Assembly (NCBI GenBank): GCA_905202125.1
Contig: CAJKQX010000001.1
Span: 42,730-106,729 of the forward strand
DNA length: 64,000 nucleotides
Direction of reading: 5' to 3'
DNA from: an uncultured Prevotella sp.
Lineage (GTDB): Bacteria > Bacteroidota > Bacteroidia > Bacteroidales > Bacteroidaceae
Shown: positions 1 to 12,114 of the stretch, in pieces
Layout: every line of letters starts with the position of its first letter
Numbering within the stretch: position 1 is the stretch's first letter
The notes under the pieces: model-generated
Seen by the model: only the letters and a program-made list of their open reading frames with translations
The model's database searches: none
Told to the model about the DNA's origin: nothing
Made by a program: the position numbers and the translations under genes

Positions 1-416
1 ATTGACTCAACCGTCAAACTTCTGTCTTCATATATCACAGCCTGATGCTCTGTGTTTACATCATGACATATCACCTCGTACTCAAGTCCATGACAGAAAA
101 ATTCAATCTGCATATCCAAAATACGCCTGAATCCGGCCGGCGCATATATATGCAATGGCGCTATTCGTCCGAGCATACCGAAAGTAGAAATCATACCGAT
201 AAGTCCGAAACAATGATCTCCATGTAGATGGGATATGAAAACGGCACTGATTTTGGTGAATTTCAATTTCGAACGACGCAATTGCACCTGCGTACCTTCA
301 CCACAATCAACCATAAAATATTTGCCTCTGATCTCAACTACTTGTGAGGAGGAATTATGTCGCAATGTGGGAAGGGCGCTGCCACAACCAAGAATATGTA
401 CTCTGAAGGGTTCCAT
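1..416 (-). CDS. rnz: Ribonuclease Z (3' end outside window)
   Basis: Metallo-beta-lactamase-fold endonuclease that trims the 3' ends of tRNA precursors in the cytoplasm. Reading the minus strand from the ATG at 416 gives MEPFRVHILGCGSALPTLR, then a glycine-rich strand and the zinc-binding motif HLHGDH at about residues 60-65, followed by FGLIGMISTFGMLGR. This is the usual N-terminal half of bacterial RNase Z. About 138 codons are visible before the window edge; the family is about 300 residues. Only 8 bases separate its start from the end of the upstream lipoprotein gene, so the two are probably co-transcribed. Family assignment is secure; the missing C-terminal half cannot be checked. Confidence 0.93.
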   Translation of the reverse strand, partial: MEPFRVHILGCGSALPTLRHNSSSQVVEIRGKYFMVDCGEGTQVQLRRSKLKFTKISAVFISHLHGDHCFGLIGMISTFGMLGRIAPLHIYAPAGFRRILDMQIEFFCHGLEYEVICHDVNTEHQAVIYEDRSLTVES

Positions 417-424
417 GACTGAAT

Positions 425-997
425 TTATTTCAACTGTCTCTTATACACAAAAATTCCGGTGTCGTTTTCAAGATAAAGAGAGTCAGCCCCCAAAGTGTTG
501 ACGATAAAAGTGTCTTTGTTGAGCAACAAACGTCCGTTGAGTATTTTCCACGATGTCCAAGAATTGTTTTCGGCCTTCACGTTCGACTTGACCAACCCAC
601 CCTCTTGTATCTCGAAATTCTTGTCGATACTCGTCCACTTGCCCAAAAGTGTCGTAATATTGATTACAGTCGTGGCTATTCGGGTGTCCGAAACAGTCGT
701 TCCCATCACAGCCATTCTGTCTCCGGCCATCAGTCCGCCCTGTACATTGACAGGATTATCATCATTGTCGAGCAACGAGTATTCCAACGTATCCCCCAAA
801 TCGGTAATCAACTGAAGAGTGTTCATTGCCGTACCTTCTCCGCAAACGCCATATATAGTTGAGTCGGGAGTCTCGCATGTCGTTTCGGTATCGACATCCT
901 CAATCTTTGCCTTTTTTGTTTCGTTGCAACTATACAAAAACGTCGACGAAATGACAATTGCCAATATTATTCTTATAAGTTTCATTGCCTTACTCAT
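425..997 (-). CDS. Lipocalin-like lipoprotein
   Basis: Probable membrane-anchored lipoprotein of unknown ligand. The N-terminus is a lipoprotein signal peptide: basic start, hydrophobic stretch IILAIVISSTF, lipobox LYSC with the cysteine at residue 24, then a charged region. The C-terminal half (about residues 117-190) contains the LLGKWTS strand and repeated short strands typical of the lipocalin-like domains of Bacteroidales lipoproteins. An alternative start at 985 (MKLIRIIL) gives a more conventional signal peptide. It lies immediately upstream of rnz in the same direction. No specific function can be assigned. Confidence 0.75.
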   Translation of the reverse strand: MSKAMKLIRIILAIVISSTFLYSCNETKKAKIEDVDTETTCETPDSTIYGVCGEGTAMNTLQLITDLGDTLEYSLLDNDDNPVNVQGGLMAGDRMAVMGTTVSDTRIATTVINITTLLGKWTSIDKNFEIQEGGLVKSNVKAENNSWTSWKILNGRLLLNKDTFIVNTLGADSLYLENDTGIFVYKRQLK

Positions 998-1058
998 AAA
1001 TTATCATTAATAACATTAATAAAATAATGAAAATGAAGAGGACGAAACATCCGACACA

Positions 1059-1922
1059 TTATTCATTATGTTCTATTTCCAAAGTTTTGGCCTCATTCCA
1101 CAGCTCATCCATTTCTCCGATAGTCATGTCTTTAAGCGATTTTCCGCTTTCGATACATTTATTCTCGATATAATTAAAACGATGGATAAACTTGCGATTG
1201 GCATATTCGAGAGCTGTATCCGGATTGAGGTTATACAATCTTCCGGCATTTATCAGGCTGAACAAGAAATCACCATATTCCTCCAAAGCCTTATCGTTGT
1301 CCTCCTTACGCAACTCTGTCTCCAATTCGACAAGTTCTTCATGCACTTTAGCCCATACATCATGCTTATCTTCCCAATCAAAGCCCACGTTGCGAGCCTT
1401 ATCCTGTACACGATAGGCCTTTATCATCGATGGCAAGGCATCCGGCACACCTGACAATACGCTTTTGTTACCGTCTTTCTCCTTCAGCTTGATTTGTTCC
1501 CAATTCTCCAATACTTCTTTAGCTGTGGAAGCCTTCGACATATCATCCGTTTCACCATTTTCTCCATATGGCAGAGGTTTTGGCTCGGGACATCCCACCT
1601 GAGACGGATGATAAACATGGGGATGACGGAATATGAGCTTATCTGTCAATTTATTGCACACATCGGCTATATCGAAATCGCCTTTTTCATCAGCAATTTT
1701 AGCATAAAAGCATATATGCAACAACACATCGCCGAGTTCCTTACAGATATTCAGTTTATCGTCTTTGATGAGAGCGTCGCACAGTTCGTATGTTTCTTCG
1801 ATAGTATTCGGTCGCAGACTTTCGTTTGTCTGTTTCTTATCCCAGGGGCATTTCTGGCGCAGGACGTCAAGAACATCCAACAAACGTCCGAAGGCCATCA
1901 TTTTTTCTTCTTTTGAATACAT
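1059..1922 (-). CDS. mazG: Nucleoside triphosphate pyrophosphohydrolase MazG
   Basis: Hydrolyses NTPs/dNTPs to the monophosphate and pyrophosphate, clearing aberrant nucleotides or modulating the stringent response. The protein carries two MazG helical domains. The first shows CPWDKKQTNESLRPNTIEE followed by KELGDVLLHICFYAKIA, which supplies the acidic Mg2+ ligands. The second ends in EEYGDFLFSLINAGRLYNLNPD. I chose the ATG at 1922 (MYSKEEKMMAF), giving 287 residues, because the more upstream ATG at 1943 sits inside a good minus-strand -7 box (1941-1948) and would not be transcribed from it. It is divergent from valS. Confidence 0.93.
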   Translation of the reverse strand: MYSKEEKMMAFGRLLDVLDVLRQKCPWDKKQTNESLRPNTIEETYELCDALIKDDKLNICKELGDVLLHICFYAKIADEKGDFDIADVCNKLTDKLIFRHPHVYHPSQVGCPEPKPLPYGENGETDDMSKASTAKEVLENWEQIKLKEKDGNKSVLSGVPDALPSMIKAYRVQDKARNVGFDWEDKHDVWAKVHEELVELETELRKEDNDKALEEYGDFLFSLINAGRLYNLNPDTALEYANRKFIHRFNYIENKCIESGKSLKDMTIGEMDELWNEAKTLEIEHNE

Positions 1923-1940
1923 AACAAATTTATTAATATG

Positions 1941-1948
1941 CAAATGTA
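1941..1948 (-). promoter_or_regulatory. -7 promoter box for mazG
   Basis: The minus strand reads TACATTTG, matching the Bacteroidetes TAnnTTTG -7 box, about 20 bases upstream of the chosen mazG start. I see no clear TTG at -33. Confidence 0.5.
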
Positions 1949-1970
1949 CAACTTTTCCATGTATTTTTAC

Positions 1971-1978
1971 TAATTTTG
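1971..1978 (+). promoter_or_regulatory. -7 promoter box for valS
   Basis: TAATTTTG matches TAnnTTTG and lies 36 bases before the valS ATG. Together with the box at 1941-1948 it makes a compact divergent promoter region. The -33 element is not obvious. Confidence 0.5.
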
Positions 1979-2014
1979 CACTGTTTTATATGGAAATAAA
2001 TAATAATAATAAAT

Positions 2015-4729
2015 ATGGAATTAGCAAGCAAATACGATCCGCAGTCAGTTGAATCCAAATGGTATCAATACTGGCTTGACAACAAACTGTTCAGTAGCAA
2101 GCCTGATGGCAGAAAGCCATACACAATAGTCATCCCGCCGCCAAATGTGACAGGCGTCCTGCACATGGGGCACATGCTCAACAACACCATACAGGACATT
2201 CTCGTAAGACGGGCACGCATGGACGGCAAGAACGCATGTTGGGTACCCGGAACAGACCACGCCTCAATTGCAACCGAGGCAAAGGTCGTGAACAAGCTCG
2301 CTAAAGATGGTATTAAAAAGAGCGACCTCACACGTGATGAGTTTTTGAAACACGCCTGGGATTGGACTCACGAGCATGGAGGAATTATTCTCAAACAGTT
2401 GCGCCGGCTGGGAGCAAGTTGCGATTGGGACCGCACGGCTTTCACTATGGACGAGAAACGATCGGAAAGCGTAATCAAGGTGTTTGTCGACCTTTACGAC
2501 AAAGGATTGATATACCGCGGACTAAGAATGGTCAACTGGGACCCGAAAGCCCAGACAGCCTTGTCCAACGAGGAAGTAATATATCACGACGAGAAATCAA
2601 AACTCTATCACCTTAAATATTATCTTGCAGACCAACAGAATGTTGATACATCGGCCGAAGGCAATGTCGTGCACAAAGACGAAAAAGGCTATTACGCCGT
2701 TGTTGCCACCACTCGCCCCGAGACCATCATGGGCGACACAGCAATGTGTATCAACCCCAAAGATGCAAAGAACCAATGGCTCAAAGGCCATCGCGTGATA
2801 GTTCCGCTTGTGGACCGCGAAATACCGGTCATCGAGGACCGCTATGTGGACATCGAATTCGGTACGGGATGTCTGAAAGTGACTCCTGCTCACGACACCA
2901 ACGACTACATGCTTGGCAAGAAGCACAATCTCAAGACCATCGACATATTCAACCCCGACGCCACAATAAGTGAAGCGGCCGGAATGTATATCGGTATGGA
3001 CCGCTTTGAGGTGCGCAAGCGAATAACCATCGATCTCCAACAAGCCGGTCTGATGGACCATGTAGAGGACTACAACAACAAAGTAGGATACTCGGAGCGC
3101 AACTCCGACACGGCCGTCGAACCACGTCTGTGCATGCAATGGTTTCTGAAGATGCAGCACTTTGCCGACATCGCACTGCCACCGGTAATGAACGATGAAA
3201 TAAAGTTCCACCCTGCAAAATACAAAACGACATACAAGAATTGGCTCGAAAATATCCAGGACTGGTGCATAAGCCGTCAATTGTGGTGGGGCCATCGCAT
3301 CCCGGCTTATTTTCTGCCAACATCCGACAGTCAGGACGAGAAATATGTCGTAGCGCTCAATGCCGACGAAGCATTAGAGAAAGCTCATCTCATCCCGGGA
3401 TACGAAAACATCACCAAAGACGAACTAAAACAAGACGAGGACGCCCTCGACACTTGGTTCTCGTCATGGTTGTGGCCCATATCATTGTTTGACGGCATAA
3501 ACAATCCCGACAACAAAGAGATAAATTATTATTATCCCACCTCCGACCTTGTCACCGGACCGGACATCATCTTCTTCTGGGTTGCCCGCATGATTATGGC
3601 CGGATACGAATATCAAGGCAAGATGCCGTTCAAGAATGTTTATTTCACGGGTATCGTACGCGACAAGCTCGGTCGAAAGATGTCCAAATCGCTCGGCAAC
3701 TCGCCCGACCCCATCGAACTGATAGAGAAATATGGCGCAGACGGTGTGCGCATGGGTATGATGTTATCGGCTCCGGCGGGCAACGACATCCTGTTTGACG
3801 AAAGTCTGTGTGAACAGGGACGAAATTTCAACAACAAGATTTGGAATGCCTTCCGTCTGGTTAAAGGATGGACAGTGGCCGAGACAGAACAGCCATTGGA
3901 GAACAAGATCGCCACACAATGGTTTGACGCTAAGCTCCGTCTGGTGAACGCAGAGGTCAACGACCTGTTCGGCAAATACAGAATATCCGAGGCACTCATG
4001 GCTGTTTACCGTCTGTTCTGGGACGAGTTCTCCAGTTGGTATCTTGAAATGATAAAACCGGCATACATCAACGGCGAGGCTCAACCGATAGACAAGCAGA
4101 CATACGACATGACTTTGGGATTCTTTGAAACATTGCTCAAGATGCTCCATCCGTTCATGCCGTTCATCACCGAGGAACTGTGGCAGCACATCTACGACCG
4201 CAATGAGGGCGAATCGATAATGAGAGACAAACTCTCAATGGCCGCGGCTAAAGAAGATGACAACAAACTCACAGAATGCATTGAAATCGCGAAACAGATT
4301 GTCAGCAACGTGCGTATGGTACGCAATCAGAAGAATATCTCACCCAAAGAGAAACTTGAGCTACAGACCATCGGTACCAATAATTATAAGCAGTACAACT
4401 GCGTGATAACAAAGATGGCCAACCTCAGTGCCATCACTACTGTGAACGAGAAAGATACATCTTCGGCCGTATTCATGATAGGTACCGATACATATGCCGT
4501 ACCTCTCGGAAACATGATCGACATTGATGCTGAAATAGAGAAGCAAGAGGCTCAACTCAAACACCTTGAAGGATTCCTGGCAGGAGTTATGAAAAAACTC
4601 TCAAACGAGAAATTCGTTGCACATGCACCCGAGGCAGTAGTTAACCTCGAACGCAAAAAGCAAAGCGACAGTGAGGAAAAAATTGCCGCGCTGAAAGCAT
4701 CTATCGCCATGCTCAAAGGAAAAAAATAA
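2015..4729 (+). CDS. valS: Valine--tRNA ligase
   Basis: Class Ia aminoacyl-tRNA synthetase charging tRNA-Val, with an editing domain that removes threonyl-tRNA-Val. The 904-residue protein has the HIGH-type motif HMGH at residues 50-53 ([14 protein letters not shown]), the CP1 editing region with [12 protein letters not shown], the KMSKS motif at residues 555-559 ([10 protein letters not shown]), an anticodon-binding domain, and a C-terminal coiled coil rich in Lys/Glu ([14 protein letters not shown]) that in ValRS contacts the tRNA. Length and domain order are normal. The transcript likely ends at the hairpin at 4808-4853. Confidence 0.98.
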   Translation: MELASKYDPQSVESKWYQYWLDNKLFSSKPDGRKPYTIVIPPPNVTGVLHMGHMLNNTIQDILVRRARMDGKNACWVPGTDHASIATEAKVVNKLAKDGIKKSDLTRDEFLKHAWDWTHEHGGIILKQLRRLGASCDWDRTAFTMDEKRSESVIKVFVDLYDKGLIYRGLRMVNWDPKAQTALSNEEVIYHDEKSKLYHLKYYLADQQNVDTSAEGNVVHKDEKGYYAVVATTRPETIMGDTAMCINPKDAKNQWLKGHRVIVPLVDREIPVIEDRYVDIEFGTGCLKVTPAHDTNDYMLGKKHNLKTIDIFNPDATISEAAGMYIGMDRFEVRKRITIDLQQAGLMDHVEDYNNKVGYSERNSDTAVEPRLCMQWFLKMQHFADIALPPVMNDEIKFHPAKYKTTYKNWLENIQDWCISRQLWWGHRIPAYFLPTSDSQDEKYVVALNADEALEKAHLIPGYENITKDELKQDEDALDTWFSSWLWPISLFDGINNPDNKEINYYYPTSDLVTGPDIIFFWVARMIMAGYEYQGKMPFKNVYFTGIVRDKLGRKMSKSLGNSPDPIELIEKYGADGVRMGMMLSAPAGNDILFDESLCEQGRNFNNKIWNAFRLVKGWTVAETEQPLENKIATQWFDAKLRLVNAEVNDLFGKYRISEALMAVYRLFWDEFSSWYLEMIKPAYINGEAQPIDKQTYDMTLGFFETLLKMLHPFMPFITEELWQHIYDRNEGESIMRDKLSMAAAKEDDNKLTECIEIAKQIVSNVRMVRNQKNISPKEKLELQTIGTNNYKQYNCVITKMANLSAITTVNEKDTSSAVFMIGTDTYAVPLGNMIDIDAEIEKQEAQLKHLEGFLAGVMKKLSNEKFVAHAPEAVVNLERKKQSDSEEKIAALKASIAMLKGKK

Positions 4730-4807
4730 GATTCATGCTCAATAGTGTAACAATCAGAGACAGTCATCATTCGTAGTATCAACGCGATGACAACATCAAA
4801 CAACAAT

Positions 4808-4853
4808 AAAAAATTACCGCGTGAATGCAAATTTCATTCATGCGGTAATTTTT
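4808..4853. terminator. Bidirectional intrinsic terminator between valS and the DUF3078 gene
   Basis: An almost perfect 20-bp inverted repeat (4808-4827 with 4834-4853), loop CAAATT, whose outer arms are A-rich on one side and T-rich on the other. It can terminate valS (+) and the convergent DUF3078 gene (-). Confidence 0.85.
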
Positions 4854-4890
4854 ACGTCTCATTCAATTGTGAAAAAACAATCAATAAGCG

Positions 4891-6186
4891 TCAGAACGAA
4901 TATTTGAATCCCAAAGAAAATGTTTCCTTGAACTGCCAATAAGCATGGTGCTCGTCGCGTCTCACACCATCATCAAATCTAGGATAGAAATAGAGTTCGC
5001 AATTGATAAATTTGTTGACATTGAAATTAATCCAGTTTTCATTCTCAAAGAGGAAATACTCGTATGAAGTGGTACACCAGATACGCGTTCTCCAACTTAT
5101 GTTTTTCATTATACGCCAACTCAAATTGGCATTGAATGAAGGACCGAAATTATCTTCGATGTGTTTTCCTTGTTTCACTCCGTATCTCGAGACCAAAGCG
5201 TCACGTCCCACATAAGTGAAATGATAGCCCAAAGGTGCTAAGTGAGCCGAACCGGAAATCTTGCCTTTAAACCAATTGATATTATAATTCATACCAACTG
5301 TAAGCTCCAATTTCAAAGGCGATAAGAAATCAGTGGACACATTATTACTATTGTTATCATATCGTCTCATCAGAGATGTAAAAGCAATGGTTTGGAACGA
5401 ATAGCTCCAATTCTTGATGGCCTGATAATTGATGGTTCCCGTATAGCGCAAATCGTTATTGCCGATTCTGAATTTATGTTCTTTCTCGCTCTCCACCTTG
5501 CTCAGCCCGAGAGACATATACAAATTATTGGAGAATGAAAATCTGCGTTTATTGTTATAATTGGCGTTAATATTGAGCGTATGAGTCATATTCAGCGAGT
5601 TTTCGCCTCCCTTAAACCAGTTGCCGGAATAAGTGTTTTGATTCAACTGAAGATTATACTCACCCGAGAATGACCAAAAATTAGGACGTTTCAATACAAT
5701 ACCCATCGACTCTACATCAAGATCGTCAGCCACAGGCGACACCTTTTCAATTATGTCTGTCTCGGGCGTAATCATCTCAGGTTCAGGCGTGATGATGGTT
5801 CCGGCTTGTTCCAGCATGCCCTGTGTTCCCCATACCAGATCGGGTCGATTGACATACACATCAAGCAATGTCTGTCCGACGCCATCAGGCACAGAGTCGG
5901 TGTCAAGTGCAAACAAATCATCCACAATGTCATAATAAAAAGTGAAAGGAGTAAACAGTCGGCTGTACTTGCCATCTATTTGGTGAACCACACCGAGTGA
6001 GTCGTCTCTAAGTCCTTGCAACATTTGATTCTCCCTGAATATTCTCAGCGAGTCAACATACATGTTTTTGATTGCTGAGACTGAATCCGGCTCTGCTATC
6101 TTGCCGGATTTGCGTATAGGAGTTTGCGCCACGGTCTCAATCAGCCCGAAACACAGGAAAAGCAATGATAAATATATAGTTTTCAT
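4891..6186 (-). CDS. DUF3078 domain protein, probable outer-membrane barrel
   Basis: Secreted protein of 431 residues with a signal peptide (MKTIYLSLLFLCFGLIETVAQ). A spacer of about 150 residues is followed by a C-terminal region of alternating strands beginning WSFSGEYNLQLNQNTYSGNW, with many aromatic-ended segments and a terminal phenylalanine (FSLGFKYSF), as expected for an outer-membrane beta-barrel. The WFKGGENS and YNNKRRFSFSNNLY segments are characteristic of DUF3078 proteins in Bacteroidetes. Function is unknown. It converges with valS and diverges from pyrG. Confidence 0.85.
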   Translation of the reverse strand: MKTIYLSLLFLCFGLIETVAQTPIRKSGKIAEPDSVSAIKNMYVDSLRIFRENQMLQGLRDDSLGVVHQIDGKYSRLFTPFTFYYDIVDDLFALDTDSVPDGVGQTLLDVYVNRPDLVWGTQGMLEQAGTIITPEPEMITPETDIIEKVSPVADDLDVESMGIVLKRPNFWSFSGEYNLQLNQNTYSGNWFKGGENSLNMTHTLNINANYNNKRRFSFSNNLYMSLGLSKVESEKEHKFRIGNNDLRYTGTINYQAIKNWSYSFQTIAFTSLMRRYDNNSNNVSTDFLSPLKLELTVGMNYNINWFKGKISGSAHLAPLGYHFTYVGRDALVSRYGVKQGKHIEDNFGPSFNANLSWRIMKNISWRTRIWCTTSYEYFLFENENWINFNVNKFINCELYFYPRFDDGVRRDEHHAYWQFKETFSLGFKYSF

Positions 6187-6206
6187 GCAACATTCTTATT
6201 ATTGGG

Positions 6207-6214
6207 CAAAGGTA
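6207..6214 (-). promoter_or_regulatory. -7 promoter box for the DUF3078 gene
   Basis: The minus strand reads TACCTTTG, about 20 bases upstream of the ATG at 6186. The -33 region is T-rich but lacks a clean TTG. Confidence 0.4.
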
Positions 6215-6235
6215 AGAATAAAAATTAAAAGTTGC

Positions 6236-7911
<1,676 letters not shown>

Positions 7912-7943
7912 ATTATCACCTATTATAATTAAGAATAATCAAA

Positions 7944-9839
7944 GTGGATAAAAATACTATTACAGGATTCATCCTGATAGCAGCCGTATTGATTGGATAT
8001 GGTATTTGGTCACAGCCTTCCCAGGAGGAAAGAATAGCCATGATGCGTCAGGATTCCATAAAAAATGTCGAGAGACAAAAAGCAGAGTTGTTACAAAAAC
8101 AACAATCGGAAAGCAAAACAAACAGCAATGCGATGATGACAACAGACTCCACCGCACTGTTTTATTCCGCACTCACAGGTAATGAGAAACGTATCACTTT
8201 AAAGAATAAAAAAGTTGAACTGACCCTCAATACCAAAGGTGGAACCATTGAGAAGGCCGTTGTAAAGAATTTCACCGACCGTAACGGCAACCCGGATGTG
8301 ACACTTTTTGATAAGAATGACCAAAATATGAGTTTCATGTTGCTCGCTAAAGAAAGCAATATCATAACATCCGACTTATATTTCACACCTTCGGAAATAT
8401 CCGATTCAACCGTGACGATGACCGCGACATCGGGGCAAGGCCGTTCCATCAGCATGAAATACACTCTTGGAAAAGACTACATGCTGCACATGACCTTACA
8501 AACAACGGGTATGGCCGGACTCTTCTCACCCAATTACAACACAATGGATGTGAATTGGAACGAGAAATGCCGTCAACAGGAGAAGGGATTTACATTTGAA
8601 AACCAGCACACATCACTAAGCTACCACAAAGTAGATGGCGGTACAAAATATCTGAGCGAGACAAGCGAGGATAAAGACAAGACCATTGAGGATAGGATTA
8701 ATTGGATTGCCTTCAAGAACCAGTTCTTCTCGGCAGTGATGATTGCAAAGAATGATTTTGCCGAAAACTCGGTATTGACAAGCATTCCGCAAGAGAAAGG
8801 AACCGGATATCTGAAACAATACGAAGCAAAGCTCAAGACTTTCTTTGACCCCAGCGGCAAGCAACCTTCGGAATTCGATTTCTATTTCGGACCCAATGAT
8901 TTCCGTCTGTTGAAACGCATCGAGAAAGAGGCCCAATATGACAGCGACCTCGAACTGGAACGCCTTGTGTATCTGGGATTGCCTCTGTTCAGAATCATCA
9001 ACCGTTGGTTCACGATTTATGTATTCGATTTCCTCACAGGCATGAACATCAACATGGGTATCGTCTTGATACTGATAACCATGCTTTTGAAATTCATCAC
9101 CTATCCGCTGGTGAAGAAAAGCTATTTGAGTTCGGCCAAGATGAGAGTATTGAAACCCAAACTCGAGGAGGCAACAAAACAATTCAACAAGCCTGAAGAC
9201 CAGATGCAGAAACAACAGGCAATGATGGCTGAATATTCAAAATACGGTGTCAGCCCACTGTCCGGATGTCTGCCTATGCTCATCCAACTGCCAATCTGGG
9301 TAGCGATGTTCAATTTCGTACCTAACGCCATACAGTTGCGCGGCGAGAAATTCCTTTGGATTGACGACTTGTCGACATACGACCCGATTATAGAATGGAA
9401 CACCAACATCTGGCTTATCGGCGACCACCTATCTCTGACATGTATACTTTTCTGTGTCTCCAACGTCATTTACTCCATCATGACTATGCGTCAGCAAAAA
9501 GACCAGATGGTAGGACAACAGGCCGAACAGATGAAAATGATGCAATGGATGATGTATCTCATGCCCGTGATGTTCTTCTTCATGTTCAACGATTACTCTT
9601 CGGGGTTGAATTTCTACTATTTCGTCAGTTTATTCTTCAGCGCAGCCATAATGTGGACATTGCGCAAGACAACCAACGATGAGAAATTGCTTGCAAAACT
9701 TGAAGCAAAGTATCAGGAGAACAAGAACAACCCGAAAAAGATGAGCGGACTTGCTGCCAGACTACAAGCCATGCAGGAACAGCAGCAGGAACTGCAACGC
9801 AAGAGAGAAGAACTGGAGCGCAGAAGAAAAGGATTTTAA
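7944..9839 (+). CDS. yidC: Membrane protein insertase YidC
   Basis: Inserts and folds inner-membrane proteins, alone or with SecYEG. The 631-residue protein has an N-terminal transmembrane helix (ITGFILIAAVLIGYGIW), a large periplasmic beta-sandwich domain (about residues 70-340), then the conserved five-helix core containing GIVLILITMLLKFITYPLV and PLSGCLPMLIQLPIWVAMF. The basic tail is rich in Lys/Arg/Gln (LQRKREELERRRKGF), as usual for ribosome contact. The start is GTG at 7944 (MDKNTITGF). It is probably co-transcribed with pyrG, a common order in Bacteroidales, and ends before the hairpin at 9854. Confidence 0.97.
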   Translation: MDKNTITGFILIAAVLIGYGIWSQPSQEERIAMMRQDSIKNVERQKAELLQKQQSESKTNSNAMMTTDSTALFYSALTGNEKRITLKNKKVELTLNTKGGTIEKAVVKNFTDRNGNPDVTLFDKNDQNMSFMLLAKESNIITSDLYFTPSEISDSTVTMTATSGQGRSISMKYTLGKDYMLHMTLQTTGMAGLFSPNYNTMDVNWNEKCRQQEKGFTFENQHTSLSYHKVDGGTKYLSETSEDKDKTIEDRINWIAFKNQFFSAVMIAKNDFAENSVLTSIPQEKGTGYLKQYEAKLKTFFDPSGKQPSEFDFYFGPNDFRLLKRIEKEAQYDSDLELERLVYLGLPLFRIINRWFTIYVFDFLTGMNINMGIVLILITMLLKFITYPLVKKSYLSSAKMRVLKPKLEEATKQFNKPEDQMQKQQAMMAEYSKYGVSPLSGCLPMLIQLPIWVAMFNFVPNAIQLRGEKFLWIDDLSTYDPIIEWNTNIWLIGDHLSLTCILFCVSNVIYSIMTMRQQKDQMVGQQAEQMKMMQWMMYLMPVMFFFMFNDYSSGLNFYYFVSLFFSAAIMWTLRKTTNDEKLLAKLEAKYQENKNNPKKMSGLAARLQAMQEQQQELQRKREELERRRKGF

Positions 9840-9853
9840 AAATAATTAATCAG

Positions 9854-9906
9854 CAGATTATGCCGACCGGATGCCCAACACATCCGTTAGCATAATCTGT
9901 TTTTGT
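9854..9906 (+). terminator. Intrinsic terminator after yidC
   Basis: CAGATTATG (9854-9862) pairs with CATAATCTG (9891-9899), with an inner GGATG/CATCC pairing, followed by a T-rich run. Confidence 0.75.
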
Positions 9907-9920
9907 ATTAAAAACTCAAC

Positions 9921-12080
9921 ATGAAAAAAACCACAAAATTGGCAATTGCTGCTATAATGGCAAGCACAAGCCTACAAGCTCAGCAAATGATAGATAAAAA
10001 CAATATCCATCTTAATAGTAAAAACATGACGCCTGAAGCTCTTTGGGCTATGGGACGTCTTGGTGGAGCTCAGGCTTCACCCGATGGCAAGACCATCGTT
10101 TATCAGGTGGGATATTACAGTGTCAAAGAGAACAAAGGACGGCAGGTACTCTACACAATCAGTGCAGATGGCAAAACGCAGACAAAACTGACTACCGAGA
10201 ACAAGAGTCAGAGCGATGCCGCTTGGATTGAAAACGGCAAACGAATAGCATATCTGCAAGACGGACAGATATGGGCGATGAATAGTGACGGCAGCAACAA
10301 GACACAGCTGTCCAACTCAAAAATAGATATTGAAGGATTCAAATATTCCCCAGACGGCAAACATGTACTCCTCATCAAATCAATCAGTTATCATGAGAGT
10401 ATAAAGAAGAATCCCGAGGACCTTCCGTTAGCAACCGGACGACTGGTCACCGACCTCAATTATCGTCACTGGGATCATTATGTCGAATCCATTCCCCACA
10501 CCTATCTCGCAGACATTAAGGACAACGGAACGATAACAGAAGGCACAGACATCATGGATGGAGAGCCCTACGAGTGTCCAATGGCGCCATTCGGAGGAAT
10601 TGAACAACTGGCATGGAGCCCTGACTCAAAAATGATTGCATACACCTGTCGCAAGAAGACCGGCGTGAGCTATGCCATTTCCACCGATTCAGACATCTAC
10701 CTTTATGATGTCACCACAGGCAAAACCACCAATCTGTGCAAGCCGGACAATTACAAGACAATGGATGTGAATCCGTCGAAAACGATGCGATATCAGGCAA
10801 TAAACAAGCAGGCCGGCGATCTGAATATGGGATATGACGTAAACCCGAAATTCTCTCCCGATGGCAAATACGTGGCTTGGCAAAGCATGGAACGTGACGG
10901 TTATGAGAGCGATCGCAACCGTCTTTGTATTTACACATTGGCAGACAAGTCAAAGAAATATGTCACTGAGCAATTCGACTCTAACGTGGACGACTACTGC
11001 TGGGGCAAAGACTCACGCACTCTTTATTTCATAGGTTGCTGGCATGCTTGCGAAAATATGTATCAGACCGATCTCAAAGGCAATGTGAAACAATTGACTG
11101 ACGACATCGCCGATTTCGGTTCGATATCATTAGCAAACAACGGCAATCAAATACTTGCAACCCGTCACAGTATGTCACAGGCTGATGAGCTTTACTTGGT
11201 GAATCCCGGTCGTGACATCAAGAAAACCGAAATCAAACAGATTACGTTTGAAAACAAACACATATATGACCAGCTCGAAATGGGTCAGGTAAGAAAACAG
11301 TGGGTAAAAACGACAGACGGCAAAGACATGCTGTGCTGGATCATTCTGCCGCCCGGCTTTGACGAAACAAAGAAATACCCCACCCTGCTCTATTGCGAAG
11401 GCGGCCCGCAGAGTCCTGTAAGCCAATTCTGGAGTTTCAGATGGAATTTCCAGATCATGGCCGCACACGGTTATGTCATCGTAGCGCCCAACCGCAGAGG
11501 TCTGCCCGGTTTCGGTTCTGAGTGGAACGAACAGATTAGCGGCGACTGGACAGGACAATGTATGAAGGATTATCTCAGTGCAATCGACTATGCAGCCAAC
11601 AATTTCAGTTTTGTAGACAAAGACCGTATGGGAGCCGTTGGCGCCAGTTTCGGAGGATTCAGTGTGTACTATCTGGCCGGACATCACGACAAACGATTCA
11701 AGTGTTTCATCGCACATGACGGCGCATTCAACCTCGAATCGATGTACACGGACACCGAGGAGACATGGTTCTCCAATTGGGAATATGACGACGCATATTG
11801 GAACAAAGACCTGACAGAGAATGCCAAGAGGACATACGAAAATAGTCCTCATCGTTTTGTGGACCGCTGGGACACACCGATATTGTGCATTCACGGCGAA
11901 AAAGACTATCGCATCAATGCCAATCAAGGTTTCGGTGCGTTCAACGCAGCACGTCTGAAAGGCATTCCGGCTGAATTGTTGATATTCCCTGACGAGAACC
12001 ACTGGGTACTCAAACCACAAAACGGAATATTGTGGCAGCGCACATTCTTCGACTGGCTCGACCGTTGGCTGAAGAAATAA
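9921..12080 (+). CDS. Secreted S9 family prolyl oligopeptidase-like peptidase
   Basis: Serine exopeptidase or oligopeptidase, probably periplasmic, that cleaves short peptides. A signal peptide (MKKTTKLAIAAIMASTSLQAQ) is followed by a beta-propeller domain with WD40/TolB-like repeats (SPDGKTIVYQ, SPDGKHVLLI, SPDSKMIAYT, SPDGKYVAWQ) and a C-terminal alpha/beta-hydrolase domain. The catalytic triad is visible: S576 in GASFGGFS, D662 in GEKDYR and H694 in DENHW. Length (719) fits the DPP-IV / acylaminoacyl-peptidase branch. A peptidase followed 34 bases later by an MFS permease suggests peptide breakdown plus transport, but that link is an inference. Confidence 0.93.
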   Translation: MKKTTKLAIAAIMASTSLQAQQMIDKNNIHLNSKNMTPEALWAMGRLGGAQASPDGKTIVYQVGYYSVKENKGRQVLYTISADGKTQTKLTTENKSQSDAAWIENGKRIAYLQDGQIWAMNSDGSNKTQLSNSKIDIEGFKYSPDGKHVLLIKSISYHESIKKNPEDLPLATGRLVTDLNYRHWDHYVESIPHTYLADIKDNGTITEGTDIMDGEPYECPMAPFGGIEQLAWSPDSKMIAYTCRKKTGVSYAISTDSDIYLYDVTTGKTTNLCKPDNYKTMDVNPSKTMRYQAINKQAGDLNMGYDVNPKFSPDGKYVAWQSMERDGYESDRNRLCIYTLADKSKKYVTEQFDSNVDDYCWGKDSRTLYFIGCWHACENMYQTDLKGNVKQLTDDIADFGSISLANNGNQILATRHSMSQADELYLVNPGRDIKKTEIKQITFENKHIYDQLEMGQVRKQWVKTTDGKDMLCWIILPPGFDETKKYPTLLYCEGGPQSPVSQFWSFRWNFQIMAAHGYVIVAPNRRGLPGFGSEWNEQISGDWTGQCMKDYLSAIDYAANNFSFVDKDRMGAVGASFGGFSVYYLAGHHDKRFKCFIAHDGAFNLESMYTDTEETWFSNWEYDDAYWNKDLTENAKRTYENSPHRFVDRWDTPILCIHGEKDYRINANQGFGAFNAARLKGIPAELLIFPDENHWVLKPQNGILWQRTFFDWLDRWLKK

Positions 12081-12114
12081 CTCAAGGAAATAAAATCAAA
12101 AACAAATAAAGACA